This document shows positions 19,117 to 28,374 of a stretch of DNA of 64,000 bases, piece by piece. Location of the stretch: the NCBI GenBank assembly GCA_963718355.1, contig CAVQZA010000013.1, positions 62,001 to 126,000 on the forward strand, in the 5' to 3' direction. The position numbers and the translations under genes are program-made. This stretch comes from CAVQZA01 sp963718355 (GTDB taxonomy: Bacteria; Actinomycetota; Thermoleophilia; Gaiellales; Gaiellaceae). The notes beneath the pieces were generated by a model. It did not search any database. It had not been told where the DNA came from and saw only the letters and a program-made list of their open reading frames with translations. The stretch's first letter is position 1. The number at the start of each line of letters is the position of its first letter.

Positions 19117-19362
19117 TTAGGGCAGCTCCTCGTACTCCTGCTGCGTCTTCTTGTCGTGGCGGTAGGCGACGGCCATGCCGACACCAAAGACGATCAGCAG
19201 CGCGCCGATCGCGCCGAATCGGTAGGCCACGCGGTCGAACAGCAGCACGCTGAACAGCACCAGGAGGCCGAGTCCGACCACCATGCCAACCGTCTTCCAC
19301 CAGAAGCTTTTCCCCGGCTCGTTCACGTGCGTCCTCTCGTCGTGGGCCCTCGACTCTGTCAC
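19117..19362 (-). CDS. Small two-helix membrane protein
   Basis: This is an 81-residue protein from a GTG at 19362, with two hydrophobic helices (WKTVGMVVGLGLLVLFSVLL and FGAIGALLIVFGVGMAVAY) between a charged N-terminus and a charged C-terminal tail rich in Lys, Gln and Glu. No family is recognised. It sits four bases after the rlmN stop and 22 bases before the HAD gene, so the three probably form one transcript from the rlmN promoter. No clear ribosome site is seen; an internal GTG at the thirteenth codon is an alternative start. Confidence 0.65.
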   Translation of the reverse strand: MTESRAHDERTHVNEPGKSFWWKTVGMVVGLGLLVLFSVLLFDRVAYRFGAIGALLIVFGVGMAVAYRHDKKTQQEYEELP

Positions 19363-19366
19363 AGGA

Positions 19367-20353
19367 CTAGGGAGAGCGTTCGGCGGCGAGCTGCCCGCAG
19401 GCCGCGGCTATGTCGCGCCCGCGCGTGAGGCGCACCGTCGCCGGGATTCGCGCGCGGTCGAGCACGTGCTTGAACGCGGCGATGCCGTCCCGCGAGGTGC
19501 CGTCGAAGCGGCCCGTCGGGTTGTACGGGATCAGGTTCACCTTGAACACGTCTCCGTCGAGCACGGCCGCGAGTTGCCTGGCCTGGCCGACTGTGTCGTT
19601 CACACCGGCGAGCATCACGTACTCGATGTAGACCTTGCGATGGCGTAGCTCGTAGTAGCGCTCGCACTCGGCCAGGACGTCGGCGAGCGGATAGCGGTCG
19701 TTGACCGGCATCAGCTGCGAGCGCAGGGCCGGGTCGGCGGCGTGGAGCGAGAGCGCGAGGCGGATCGGCTCGTCGACCTCGTCGATGAAGCGCGTCAGCC
19801 CGGGCATCCAGCCGACCGTGGAGATCGTCGTCCGGCGGTGTGTGATCCCGAGGTCGGGCAGCCGCCGCGCCGCCTCGAGCACCGAGTCGAGGTTCAGCAT
19901 CGGCTCGCCCATGCCCATGAACACGGCGTGATTCAGCGCCTCGACACGGCGGAAATGGAGCGCCTGGTCGAGGATCTCCGACGCGGTGAGGTTCCGGCCG
20001 AAGTTCATCTGGCCGGTGGCGCAGAACGTGCAGGTGAGCGGGCAGCCGGACTGCGAGGAGAGGCAGATCGAGCGGCGCCCGTCGCGATAGCGCATCAGCA
20101 CCGCTTCGACCGCGTGCCCGTCGTAGGTGCGGAACAGCGCCTTGACCGTGCCGTCCTTGGCCTGGTGCTCCTCCACGAGCGTCAGCGTCGAGAAGGGCAC
20201 CTCTCCCGAGAGCGCGTCCCGTAGCGGCGCGGGCACGTTCGTCATCGCGTCGTAGCCCTTCACACCGCGCGCGGCCCACTCCCACACCTGGGCGGCGCGG
20301 TAGGCCGGCTCGCCCCTGGCGGCGAGCGTCGAGTCGAGAATCGCAAGGTCCAC
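19367..20353 (-). CDS. rlmN: 23S rRNA/tRNA adenine-C2 methyltransferase RlmN
   Basis: RlmN is a radical-SAM enzyme that methylates C2 of A2503 in 23S rRNA and A37 in tRNA. The 328-residue product has the iron-sulfur cluster motif CPLTCTFC (Cys 104, 108 and 111). Other family segments are the GMGEPMLN loop, STVGWMPGL and LSLHAADPALRS, and a C-terminal cysteine in RDIAAACGQL that matches the catalytic cysteine in this family. The GTG at 20353 is preceded by a -10-like TACCGT six bases away. The gene is divergent from the threonine aldolase gene with only 23 bases between start codons. Confidence 0.96.
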   Translation of the reverse strand: MDLAILDSTLAARGEPAYRAAQVWEWAARGVKGYDAMTNVPAPLRDALSGEVPFSTLTLVEEHQAKDGTVKALFRTYDGHAVEAVLMRYRDGRRSICLSSQSGCPLTCTFCATGQMNFGRNLTASEILDQALHFRRVEALNHAVFMGMGEPMLNLDSVLEAARRLPDLGITHRRTTISTVGWMPGLTRFIDEVDEPIRLALSLHAADPALRSQLMPVNDRYPLADVLAECERYYELRHRKVYIEYVMLAGVNDTVGQARQLAAVLDGDVFKVNLIPYNPTGRFDGTSRDGIAAFKHVLDRARIPATVRLTRGRDIAAACGQLAAERSP

Positions 20354-20359
20354 GCCGCC

Positions 20360-20365
20360 ACGGTA
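20360..20365 (-). promoter_or_regulatory. -10 box for leaderless rlmN
   Basis: On the minus strand TACCGT ends six bases before the rlmN GTG. It shares two bases with the -10 box of the divergent gene on the other strand. Confidence 0.55.
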
Positions 20366-20369
20366 GCGT
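20364..20369 (+). promoter_or_regulatory. -10 box for leaderless threonine aldolase gene
   Basis: TAGCGT ends seven bases before the GTG at 20377. No ribosome site fits in the 23-base gap, so a leaderless message is the simplest reading. It overlaps the opposing rlmN -10 box at 20364-20365. Confidence 0.55.
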
Positions 20370-20376
20370 TTGCGCT

Positions 20377-21411
20377 GTGATCGACCTCCGCACAGACACG
20401 CTCACCCAGCCGACGGCAGAGATGCGCCGGGCGATCTCCGAGGCGGTGGTCGGCGACGAGCAGAAGCGCGAGGACCCGACCGTGCTCGAGCTCGAGCGCC
20501 GCGGCGCGGAGCTGCTCGGCCAGGAGGAGGCCGTCTTCGTCCCGACCGCGACGATGGCCAACCAGATCGCGCTGCGGATCCTCGCGCGCCCGGGCGAGGA
20601 GCTGCTCTCCGAGGAGAACTCGCACGTCCTGATCGACGAGCTCGGTGGGCCCGCGGTCCACTCGGGTCTCATTACACGCGGGCTGCCCGGCTTCCACGGC
20701 CGCCTCTCGCCCGAGCAGATCCGCGCTTCGGTGCGCGAGCGCAAGGACATGCATCACCCGCCCACGCGGATCGTGTCCCTGGAGGACACCCACAACTCCT
20801 CGGGCGGGCGCTGCTGGCCGCTCGACGAGCTTGCCGCGGTCGCCGAGACCTGCCGCGAGCTCGACCTGCGACTTCATCTCGACGGGGCACGGCTGATGAA
20901 CGCCGCCGTCGCGCAGGGCGTTCCCGCTGCGGCGATCGGCGCTCACTTCGATACGGTGACGCTCTGCCTCTCGAAAGGGCTCGGCTGCCCGCTCGGCGCG
21001 CTGATCGCTGGTTCCGCCGAGCGGATGCAGGAAGCGCGCCGCAACAAGCACCTCTTCGGCGGCGCGATGCGCCAGGCCGGGATCGTCGCCGCCGCGGGCG
21101 TCTACGCGCTCGAGCGGCACGTCGAGCGGCTCGCCGACGACCACGCGCGTGCCCGTCGCCTCGCGCAGGGACTCGCCGCTGCGGGCGCTGCGGTCGATCT
21201 CGACCAGGTCGAGACGAACTTCGTCCAGCTCGAGGTCGGCCCCGATCGCGCCGCCGCGCTCGCCGCGCTCGAGGCCCAGGGCGTGCTGCTCTCGACGACG
21301 ATCCATCCCACGGTCCTGCGCGCGGTCACCTACCTCGGGATCGACGACGAGGACATCGACCGGGCGATCGAGCTGATCCCGCGCGCGCTCGAGGCCCGTG
21401 TCGGCGCCTGA
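20377..21411 (+). CDS. ltaE: Low-specificity L-threonine aldolase
   Basis: This PLP enzyme cleaves L-threonine or allo-threonine to glycine and acetaldehyde. The 344-residue sequence begins with the family-typical IDLRTDTLTQPTAEMR. It has PTATMANQIAL, the LEDTHNSSGG loop and LHLDGARLMNAAVA. The Schiff-base lysine is residue 200 in CLSKGLGCPLG. All of these match the beta-eliminating-lyase fold type I family. Making glycine, it could feed the glycine cleavage system encoded upstream, although the two are not in one operon. It overlaps the next gene by 14 bases. Confidence 0.93.
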   Translation: MIDLRTDTLTQPTAEMRRAISEAVVGDEQKREDPTVLELERRGAELLGQEEAVFVPTATMANQIALRILARPGEELLSEENSHVLIDELGGPAVHSGLITRGLPGFHGRLSPEQIRASVRERKDMHHPPTRIVSLEDTHNSSGGRCWPLDELAAVAETCRELDLRLHLDGARLMNAAVAQGVPAAAIGAHFDTVTLCLSKGLGCPLGALIAGSAERMQEARRNKHLFGGAMRQAGIVAAAGVYALERHVERLADDHARARRLAQGLAAAGAAVDLDQVETNFVQLEVGPDRAAALAALEAQGVLLSTTIHPTVLRAVTYLGIDDEDIDRAIELIPRALEARVGA

Positions 21412-22702
21412 GCTCCGCCGTCTCGTCGCGGCCGCGCAGGCCGAGCAGCGGATCCCTTCGGTCGCAGCCGCCGTGGTCCGGGACGGCGAGGTGGTCTATT
21501 CGGACGCGGTTGGAATCGCTGAGCCCGGCCGCGACGCGACACCCGAGGACCAGTACCGGATCGGCTCGATCTCGAAGACGTTCTGCGCCGTCGCGGTGAT
21601 GCAGCTCCGCGACGAAGGCCGGCTTGCCCTCGACGACCCGCTCACCGAGTACGTGCCCGAGAGCGCCGAAGGGCCGTCGATCCGCCGCCTTCTCGCGCAC
21701 GCCTCGGGTCTCGAGCGCGAGCCGAAGGGCGAGATCTGGGAGACGCTGAAGCCGCCGGCCCGCGACGAGTTCCTGGCCCAGCTCCCCGATGTCGAGAGCG
21801 TGCTCGAACCGGGTCGCCGCTTCCACTACTCGAACCTCGCCTACGCGCTGCTCGGCGAGGTCGTGGGCCGGCTCTCGGGCCGGCCGTTCGAGGAGTACGC
21901 CGACGAGAAGATCCTGCGCCCGCTCGGGATGGATCGCACGACCTGGCGCGCGACCGAGCCGTGCGCGAAGGGCTTCTTCGTCGACCCCTACGACGAGCAC
22001 CTCCGGCCGGAATCGGATCTCGAGCCGGGCGCGACGCAGTCGGTGGGCGGCCTCTGGTCGACCGTCGGAGACCTGGCGCGCTGGGCCGCGTTCCTCGCGG
22101 ACCCGGACCCCGTGGTGCTGAAGCCGGAGACGGTCGACGAGATGGCATCGGTGCAGGTGATCGTCGACCCGGGTTGGAAGCTCGGCCACGGGCTCGGGGT
22201 CCAGCTCTTCCGCGACGGCGAGCGGATCTACGCGGGCCACGGCGGGGCGATGCCGGGTTTTCTCGCGGGTCTCGTGGTGCTGCGCGCCGAGAAGGCGGGC
22301 GCGGCGGTGCTCACCAACACGAGCGCCGGCGCCAGGCCGGAGGCGCTCGGGATCCAGCTCATCGCGAAGTCGCTCGAGCTCGACCCGCCCGCATCCACCC
22401 TCTGGGCGCCGCAGGACGAGGCGCCGCCGGAGCTTCGCCCGCTGCTCGGCCGCTGGTGGTCTGAGGGACACGAGTTCGTCTTCTTCTGCCGCGACGGCAA
22501 GCTCCACGCGCGCCTCGATCCGCCCTCGACGTGGAGCGAGCCCGCGGTGTTCGAGCCCGACGGCGTCGACCGCTTCCGCACCGTCGCAGGCCGCGAGAAC
22601 GGCGAGTGGCTGCGGGTCGCACGCGACGCGAGCGGCGCCGTGACGAAGCTCTACTGGGCCACGTACGCGTTCACGCGCGACGCGCAGATCTTCGGCGCGT
22701 AG
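21398..22702 (+). CDS. Serine hydrolase of the beta-lactamase/penicillin-binding fold
   Basis: This is a class C beta-lactamase-type serine hydrolase (Pfam Beta-lactamase family) of 434 residues. The catalytic SxxK is SISK at residues 57-60, the YxN motif is YSN near residue 145, and a late HGG in YAGHGGAMPGF stands for the third motif. A C-terminal beta-rich domain of about 100 residues follows. No signal peptide is visible, so it is probably a cytoplasmic esterase or peptidase rather than a resistance enzyme. The GTG at 21398 overlaps the aldolase gene, which suggests coupling. The substrate is unknown. Confidence 0.85.
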   Translation: MSAPELRRLVAAAQAEQRIPSVAAAVVRDGEVVYSDAVGIAEPGRDATPEDQYRIGSISKTFCAVAVMQLRDEGRLALDDPLTEYVPESAEGPSIRRLLAHASGLEREPKGEIWETLKPPARDEFLAQLPDVESVLEPGRRFHYSNLAYALLGEVVGRLSGRPFEEYADEKILRPLGMDRTTWRATEPCAKGFFVDPYDEHLRPESDLEPGATQSVGGLWSTVGDLARWAAFLADPDPVVLKPETVDEMASVQVIVDPGWKLGHGLGVQLFRDGERIYAGHGGAMPGFLAGLVVLRAEKAGAAVLTNTSAGARPEALGIQLIAKSLELDPPASTLWAPQDEAPPELRPLLGRWWSEGHEFVFFCRDGKLHARLDPPSTWSEPAVFEPDGVDRFRTVAGRENGEWLRVARDASGAVTKLYWATYAFTRDAQIFGA

Positions 22703-22704
22703 CC

Positions 22705-25275
22705 CTACTCGTACTGGAGCGCTTCGAGCACGTTCAGCCGCGCCGCGCGCCGTGCCGGCAGGATCGCGGCCAGCAGTCCGACGATGATCGCCGCGAACAC
22801 GAAGACGATGATCGTCACGACCGGGATCGCGATCGCGATCGCCGAGACCGCGTGGGTCACCAGGATGGCGAGCAGGACCCCGAGCGGAATCCCGAGCGCG
22901 GCGCCGATCAGCGCGGTGATCACCGCTTCGTAGCGGATCATTCGCCGCACCTGGCGTCTCGTCATCCCGACCGCGCGCATCATCCCGAGCTCGCGCGTGC
23001 GCTCGAAGACGGTCAGGACGAGCGTGTTCACGATCCCGAACAGGCTGACGATGATCGAGAGCGCGAGCAGCACATAGAGCAGGTTCAGGAGCGTGTTGAT
23101 GCCCTGCTCCTGGTTGCGCTTGAACTGGCTCTCGGTCGCGATCTTCGCGTCCGGGAAGTCCTTCAGCGCCGCCTCGAGCCTGGCGGTGTTCGCCGCGGTC
23201 ACGCCGCCGGCGATGTTCACGAAGGCGAAGACGTTGGCGGGCGACTGGTAGTTCTTGTCGAAGGTGTCGGTCGAGATCGTGACCGTGCCGAACGGCGAGC
23301 CGCCCTTCGGCGGGTCGAACACCGCCTTCACCTCCAGGTCGAGGAACTTGCCGGCGGGCGTCTCGAGCCGGATCGGCGAGCCGACCTTCAGGTTGTGATC
23401 CTTCGCGTAGGCCTTCGAGACGAACGCGCCGTTCGGACCGAGATTGGCGGCGGCTTCGGCCGAGCCCTGAACCCAGTCGATGGCGATCACCTTCGGCATC
23501 TGCGAGTCGACTGCGGTGACCTGGATCGTCTTGCCGAACGCACGCCCGTCACCACCGCGGACGCCTGAGACGGCAGTCACCCCGGGCACGCTCTTGAGCG
23601 CGACGGCGGCCGGAATCGCGAGCGGGGTGAAGTTGTCCTGCGAGGTGAGCGCGTAGTCCGCATGGAAGAGCTGGTTCACGGCGCTCTCGAACGAGCTCCT
23701 GAGACCGGCGCCGAGCACCGCGACGAAGGTCACGAGCGCGAGCCCGATCATCAGCGCGGCCGCGGTCGATGCAGTGCGCTGCGGATCGCGCTGCGTGTTC
23801 TCGCGCGCGAGCCTGCCCGGCGCCCCGCCGACCTCGGCGCCGGGCCAGCCGAGCACCTTCGCCAGCGGCCGGACGACCTTCGGCGCGATCAGGGCCACGC
23901 CGACGAAGAGCACGAGGACGCCGCCTCCGAGCGCCAGCAGCCGCTGCGCCGTCGCGATGTGATGGACGAACAGTCCGTAGACGAGCAGAAGGATCCCGAG
24001 CGCCGTGAGCACGGCGGCGATCACGGGCGTCCAGCGCGCAAAGCGATGCGGCGGCAGGACGCTCCCCTCGCGCACGGCGGCGATCGGCGGCACGGAGGTG
24101 GCGCGAAACGCGGGGCGGAGGCTCGCGATCATCGTCACGATGATCCCCACCGCGAGCGAGACGATGATCGTCCGCGCAGCGAAGATGGTGCCGGCCTTCG
24201 GCAGGTTGATCCCGAAGGACACGAACAGCTGGTTCAGGCCCTTGGCGAGGCCGAGGCCGAGGAAGAGGCCGGCGATGGAGGCGAGCGTGCCGATCACGAA
24301 CGCCTCGATGAACACCGAGTTCAGCACCTGCCGGCGGGTCGCGCCGAGCGTGCGCAGGGTTGCGAACTCGCGTGTCCTCTGGGCGATCGTGATCGAGAGC
24401 GTGTTGGCGATCACGAAGGCGCCGACGAAGAGAGCGATGCCGCCGAACGCCAGCAGGAAGTTCTGCAGGAAGCTGAGGAACGAGTTCGTCTGCTTCGCAT
24501 CCTTGGCCGCCTGCTTGCTGGCGCTGAGGACCTGCGCCGTCGGTGGCAGGATCGGCTGGATCTCGGAGACGATCTGGCTGTCCGGGACGCCGGAGACCCC
24601 AGCGACGCGGATCTGGTCGAGCTTGCCGACCTTGCCGAACAGCTGCTGTGCGGTCGGCAGGTTGAAGATCGCGAGGGTCGCGCCGCCGATCGACGAGACC
24701 GACGCGAGCTCGGCGATTCCCGTGATCCGAAACGGGCGCACCGGCCCGCGCGCCTGGACGCCGATCGCGTCGCCCACCTGGTAGCCCTTCTTGTCCGCCG
24801 TCGCCTTGTCGATCGCGACCTCGGTCGGGGTGAGCGGCCAGCGGCCCGAGACGAGCGTCAGCGGGTTGAAGCGCTTGTCGCCGTTCGGGTCGTGGCTGAA
24901 GCCGAGGTTCGGCGCACCGCCGGTCGCGATCACCTTGCCGTTCTGGCCGACGAGGTGCGTGGCCGCGTCCTGGACCGAACCGACCGCTGCGGCGACGCCC
25001 GGAAGGGCCCTGACCTGGGTGAGGACGGACTCCGGGAAGCTGACGTCGCCAGTGCCGCCGTTGTTGTTGTTGCTCGAGCCGAACGCCGTCTTGCCCGTGA
25101 TCACGACGTCCGTGTTCTGGTACGAGACCTTGTAGATCGTGTCGAAGCCGGCCTTGATCGTGTCGGTGAGGATGTAGGTGCCGCTCACCATCGCGACGCC
25201 GAGCACGATCGCGATCGCCGTCAGAGCCGCGCGCAGCTTGCGGCCGGCGAGGTTCTTCAGGGCGATGCGGATCAC
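22705..25275 (-). CDS. FtsX/MacB-type ABC transporter permease
   Basis: This is an 856-residue permease with a layout typical of lipoprotein or macrolide-type transporters. It has an N-terminal transmembrane helix (LRAALTAIAIVLGVAMVSG), a large extracytoplasmic MacB-like domain, and a first FtsX domain near residues 270-390 with the LRTLGATRRQVL coupling helix. After further helices and a second extracytoplasmic domain, a second FtsX domain ends the protein (MMRAVGMTRRQVRRMI). The GTG start overlaps the stop of the ATPase gene upstream (GTGA), so permease and ATPase form one complex. Substrate is unknown. The stop is two bases from the convergent hydrolase gene. Confidence 0.9.
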   Translation of the reverse strand: MIRIALKNLAGRKLRAALTAIAIVLGVAMVSGTYILTDTIKAGFDTIYKVSYQNTDVVITGKTAFGSSNNNNGGTGDVSFPESVLTQVRALPGVAAAVGSVQDAATHLVGQNGKVIATGGAPNLGFSHDPNGDKRFNPLTLVSGRWPLTPTEVAIDKATADKKGYQVGDAIGVQARGPVRPFRITGIAELASVSSIGGATLAIFNLPTAQQLFGKVGKLDQIRVAGVSGVPDSQIVSEIQPILPPTAQVLSASKQAAKDAKQTNSFLSFLQNFLLAFGGIALFVGAFVIANTLSITIAQRTREFATLRTLGATRRQVLNSVFIEAFVIGTLASIAGLFLGLGLAKGLNQLFVSFGINLPKAGTIFAARTIIVSLAVGIIVTMIASLRPAFRATSVPPIAAVREGSVLPPHRFARWTPVIAAVLTALGILLLVYGLFVHHIATAQRLLALGGGVLVLFVGVALIAPKVVRPLAKVLGWPGAEVGGAPGRLARENTQRDPQRTASTAAALMIGLALVTFVAVLGAGLRSSFESAVNQLFHADYALTSQDNFTPLAIPAAVALKSVPGVTAVSGVRGGDGRAFGKTIQVTAVDSQMPKVIAIDWVQGSAEAAANLGPNGAFVSKAYAKDHNLKVGSPIRLETPAGKFLDLEVKAVFDPPKGGSPFGTVTISTDTFDKNYQSPANVFAFVNIAGGVTAANTARLEAALKDFPDAKIATESQFKRNQEQGINTLLNLLYVLLALSIIVSLFGIVNTLVLTVFERTRELGMMRAVGMTRRQVRRMIRYEAVITALIGAALGIPLGVLLAILVTHAVSAIAIAIPVVTIIVFVFAAIIVGLLAAILPARRAARLNVLEALQYE

Positions 25276-27287
25276 GTCGAGCTGAGCTCGTTCATCACCG
25301 TGAGCACCTCCGCGGCGGTCGAGCGGCCGAGGTCGCGCACGATCAGGCCGTCGGCGAGGAACAGCACGCGGTCGGCGATCGCCGCGGCGCGCGGCTCATG
25401 CGTGACCATCACGATGGTCTGGTTGAGCGAGGTCACCGACTCGCGCAGGAGCTCGAGGATCTCGCTGCCCGTGGTCGAGTCGAGGTTGCCGGTCGGCTCG
25501 TCGGCGAAGACAACGGTCGGGCGCGAGACGAGCGCGCGCGCGATCGCGACGCGCTGCTGCTGGCCACCGGAGAGCTCCGAGGGGCGGTGCTTGCGCCGGT
25601 CGGCGAGACCGACCTTCTCGATCAGCTCCTCGAACCAGACGGGATCGGGCTTCTCGCCGGCGATCGAGAGAGGCAGCAGGACGTTCTCCTCGGCGGTCAG
25701 CATCGGGAGCAGGTTGAAGAACTGGAAGATGAAGCCGATGTGACGCCGCCGGAGCAGGGTCAGCTCGTTGTCGCTCATCTCGCCGATGCGCTCGCCGGCG
25801 ATCACGACATCGCCCGAGGTCGGCTTGTCGAGCCCCGCGAGGATGTGCATCAGGGTCGACTTGCCCGAGCCGGACGGGCCCATCACGGCGGTCAGCTGGC
25901 CCTGCGGAACCTCGAGCGAGACACCCTTGAGCGCATCGACCACGGTGTCGCCCGACCCGTAGCGCCGCGTGATGTCCCTGCCCGAGACGACGATGCCCTC
26001 GGGCACGGGCCGGTCGCTCGGCACGAGCGTCGGCGCCGCCTGGGGCGCGCCAAGGGCGACCGGGCCGCTGTAGGGGTACCGGTCGGTGAGCAGGTACAGG
26101 TAGGCCGCGGTCTGGGCGTGGTAGCGAAGGGTGAAGGCGCCGAGTCGCTGGAGCCCGATCGGCTCGCGCGCGGTGACGAGCGAAGCGAACCAGGACAGCA
26201 CGGCGACGAGGGCGAGTGTGCCGATCAGCACGCCCTCGACGGCGAGCGCGGGGATCGCGAGCACGAGCCGGAAGAAGGCGCCCCAGCGGCCCTGGGTCTC
26301 GGGCGTCGGCAGCTCGACCTCGACCGGGTAGGTGCCCGGGCGGCCGTTGAAGCCGGGGAACGGTCCACCGACCAGCGACACGAACGCGTACACGTGGAGC
26401 CCGTAGCGAACGTAGGCCGAGAGGAACCGGTGCAGGCCGGCGGGCGGGTTGCCGGTCACGAACGTCGCGACCCAGATCGCGATCCAGGCGAAGAACGCAG
26501 CGATCGTCCAGAGCGCGAGCCAGATGAGATGGGGGAGTGCAAGCAGGAGCCGGAAGAACACCGTCAGCCGTGAGCGGCGCGGATCGTCCTCGAGCGACAG
26601 CCGCACCGGGCTCGGCGGCGCCGGCTCGAACGCCTGCGGCAGCGCGGGATCCGCGCTCGGGTAGCGGTCGGTGAGGATGAGCACGTACGCCGACGTCTGT
26701 GCGCCGTAGCGCAGGCAGAAGGCAAGGAGGTCGCGGAAGCCCTGCGGCATCCGCCCTCGTGCGAGGCAGGCGAACCAGGCAAGCACGGCAACGGTCGTCG
26801 CGACCCCGAGAGACCGGGTGTTGAACGAGCCGCCGTCTCCGTTCTTCTGCGCGTTGAACGCGGACGATGCTCCTTCGACGAGCGCCGCCGAGAGCGCGAT
26901 TGCGGGTATCGCGAGGAAGACCCGGAAGCCCGTGATCCAGCGGTTCTGCGGGAGCGACGGGCCCAACTCGACGTCGATCGGGTACCCGGGCTCGCCCGTG
27001 AAGCTCGGGTACGGGTCGGCAGCGAGGGTGACGTAGGCGTGGACGTGCGTGATGTAGCGCACCCACGCGGCGAGGAACTTGTAGAGCCCCGCCGGCGAGC
27101 GCCCCGTGAAGAGCGTCGCGACCCAGTTCGCGATCGCCGCGAAGAACACCGCGATCGCCCACAGGACCAGCCAGATGAAGAGCGGGATCGCGAGGAGGAT
27201 CCGGAAGAAGACGGTCAGCCGGGCGCGGCTCAGGTCATCGGTGACGACGACCCGGACCGGATGCGCGGTGCTCTCGGCGGCCTCCAT
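25272..27287 (-). CDS. DUF4389-like membrane module fused to a LolD/MacB-type ABC ATPase
   Basis: The 671-residue protein has two parts. The N-terminal part of about 430 residues is hydrophobic and made of two similar blocks, each opening VxxxDDxxRxRLTVFFRxLLAxP and each followed by a second helix pair. This resembles DUF4389 proteins. The C-terminal part of about 235 residues is a complete ABC ATPase, with Walker A GPSGSGKST, Q-loop FQFFNLLP, signature LSGGQQQR, Walker B VVFADEPTGNLD and switch His in VTHEP. I chose the ATG at 27287, because the 68 codons upstream are shadow of the antiporter gene. A stand-alone DUF4389-like paralogue of 406 residues lies at 56866-58086. The fusion is unusual. 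It serves the FtsX-type permease that follows. Confidence 0.85.
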   Translation of the reverse strand: MEAAESTAHPVRVVVTDDLSRARLTVFFRILLAIPLFIWLVLWAIAVFFAAIANWVATLFTGRSPAGLYKFLAAWVRYITHVHAYVTLAADPYPSFTGEPGYPIDVELGPSLPQNRWITGFRVFLAIPAIALSAALVEGASSAFNAQKNGDGGSFNTRSLGVATTVAVLAWFACLARGRMPQGFRDLLAFCLRYGAQTSAYVLILTDRYPSADPALPQAFEPAPPSPVRLSLEDDPRRSRLTVFFRLLLALPHLIWLALWTIAAFFAWIAIWVATFVTGNPPAGLHRFLSAYVRYGLHVYAFVSLVGGPFPGFNGRPGTYPVEVELPTPETQGRWGAFFRLVLAIPALAVEGVLIGTLALVAVLSWFASLVTAREPIGLQRLGAFTLRYHAQTAAYLYLLTDRYPYSGPVALGAPQAAPTLVPSDRPVPEGIVVSGRDITRRYGSGDTVVDALKGVSLEVPQGQLTAVMGPSGSGKSTLMHILAGLDKPTSGDVVIAGERIGEMSDNELTLLRRRHIGFIFQFFNLLPMLTAEENVLLPLSIAGEKPDPVWFEELIEKVGLADRRKHRPSELSGGQQQRVAIARALVSRPTVVFADEPTGNLDSTTGSEILELLRESVTSLNQTIVMVTHEPRAAAIADRVLFLADGLIVRDLGRSTAAEVLTVMNELSST

Positions 27288-27303
27288 CGAGCCGAACACT
27301 ACG

Positions 27304-28368
27304 TCAGATCGAAACGTCTCCGGCGAGCCAGTACAGCGCGACGCACCCGCCATAGGCAGCGAGGAGCAGGAAGCCCTCCCAGCGCCGGACTCGTTCGTCG
27401 CGGACGACGATCCCGACGAGCACGGCGCCGCCCGCCATCGTCGCGAGCTCGACGGGGCGGAAGACGAGCCCGAGCGGCTTGCCGATCGCAAACGACAGCA
27501 GCACCACGAGCGGCGTGACGAGGAGCGCGACCTGTGCGGCCGACGAGACCGCGATCTCCGACGGGAGCCTGTATTTCCCGCGCGACGCGATCACGACGGC
27601 GCCGCCGTGCTCAGCTGCGTTGCCGACGATCGCGACGATCACGGCGGCCGTGAAGAACGTCGAGAGCCCGGCCGCATGCGCGAATGCGCCGAGCGAGTGC
27701 ACGAGGATCTCGCTGACGAGCGCCGTCACGACGGTGGCCGCGGCCAGCACGGCGAGAGACGCGCGGAGGGTCCAGTTCGACTGGGCGACATGGCCGGACT
27801 CGGCATGCAGGCGCCGGTGGCGGCGCAGGCCGAGCACGGTGGCAGTGATGTAGACGGCGAGCAGGACGACGGCGACCGGGAGGCTCGCGACGGCGAGCGA
27901 GTGGCGGTCGCGCGCACCGTGTAGTCCCGCGACGCTCGTGAACAGGAACGCTGCGACCGCGCCGAGCACGAGCAGGAGCTGGATGCTCAGCGAGCGGCGG
28001 TCGATCCGCCGGCCGCTCGCTTCACCCGGGCCGACGATGAGGGCGATCCCGAGCACGAGCAGCAGGTTCGAGACGATGCTGCCCGTGATCGTCCCGCGCA
28101 CGACGCCGCGCAGCCCGTCGTTGATCGCGATCAGGGCGATGATCAGCTCGGGCGCGTTGCCGAAACTGGCGTTGAGGAACCCGCCGATCCCGGGCCCGGT
28201 GTGCTCCCCCGCGTGCTCGGTCGCCTCGCCGATCACCCACGCGAGCGGCAGCAGTGCGAGCGCCGCGAAGAGGAAGTCGGCGACCTGACCGACTCCGAAG
28301 GCGTAGTGGGTGACGAGCGAGAGGGTCGGGAGGACGAAAAGGGAGGCCCAGAGGATCTTCCGCGCCAC
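27304..28368 (-). CDS. Calcium/proton antiporter (CaCA family, Cax/ChaA type)
   Basis: This is a 354-residue integral membrane antiporter with about eleven helices. Both alpha-repeat signatures of the CaCA superfamily are present: ASFGNAPELIIALIAI in the first half and VGNAAEHGGAVVIA in the second, each with the conserved acidic residue that binds the ion. It most likely exports Ca2+ in exchange for H+. The GTG at 28368 is preceded six bases upstream by TAGGGT, which fits leaderless transcription. It is followed after 16 bases by the DUF4389-ABC fusion and may share its transcript. Confidence 0.92.
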   Translation of the reverse strand: MARKILWASLFVLPTLSLVTHYAFGVGQVADFLFAALALLPLAWVIGEATEHAGEHTGPGIGGFLNASFGNAPELIIALIAINDGLRGVVRGTITGSIVSNLLLVLGIALIVGPGEASGRRIDRRSLSIQLLLVLGAVAAFLFTSVAGLHGARDRHSLAVASLPVAVVLLAVYITATVLGLRRHRRLHAESGHVAQSNWTLRASLAVLAAATVVTALVSEILVHSLGAFAHAAGLSTFFTAAVIVAIVGNAAEHGGAVVIASRGKYRLPSEIAVSSAAQVALLVTPLVVLLSFAIGKPLGLVFRPVELATMAGGAVLVGIVVRDERVRRWEGFLLLAAYGGCVALYWLAGDVSI

Positions 28369-28374
28369 GTCGTT

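Noticed and set aside
22705..27287. LolCDE or macrolide exporter as a firm identity for the FtsX-type transporter
   Set aside because: The permease has the common MacB/FtsX plan, but nothing shows a specific substrate, and a lipoprotein-sorting role is not expected without an outer membrane.
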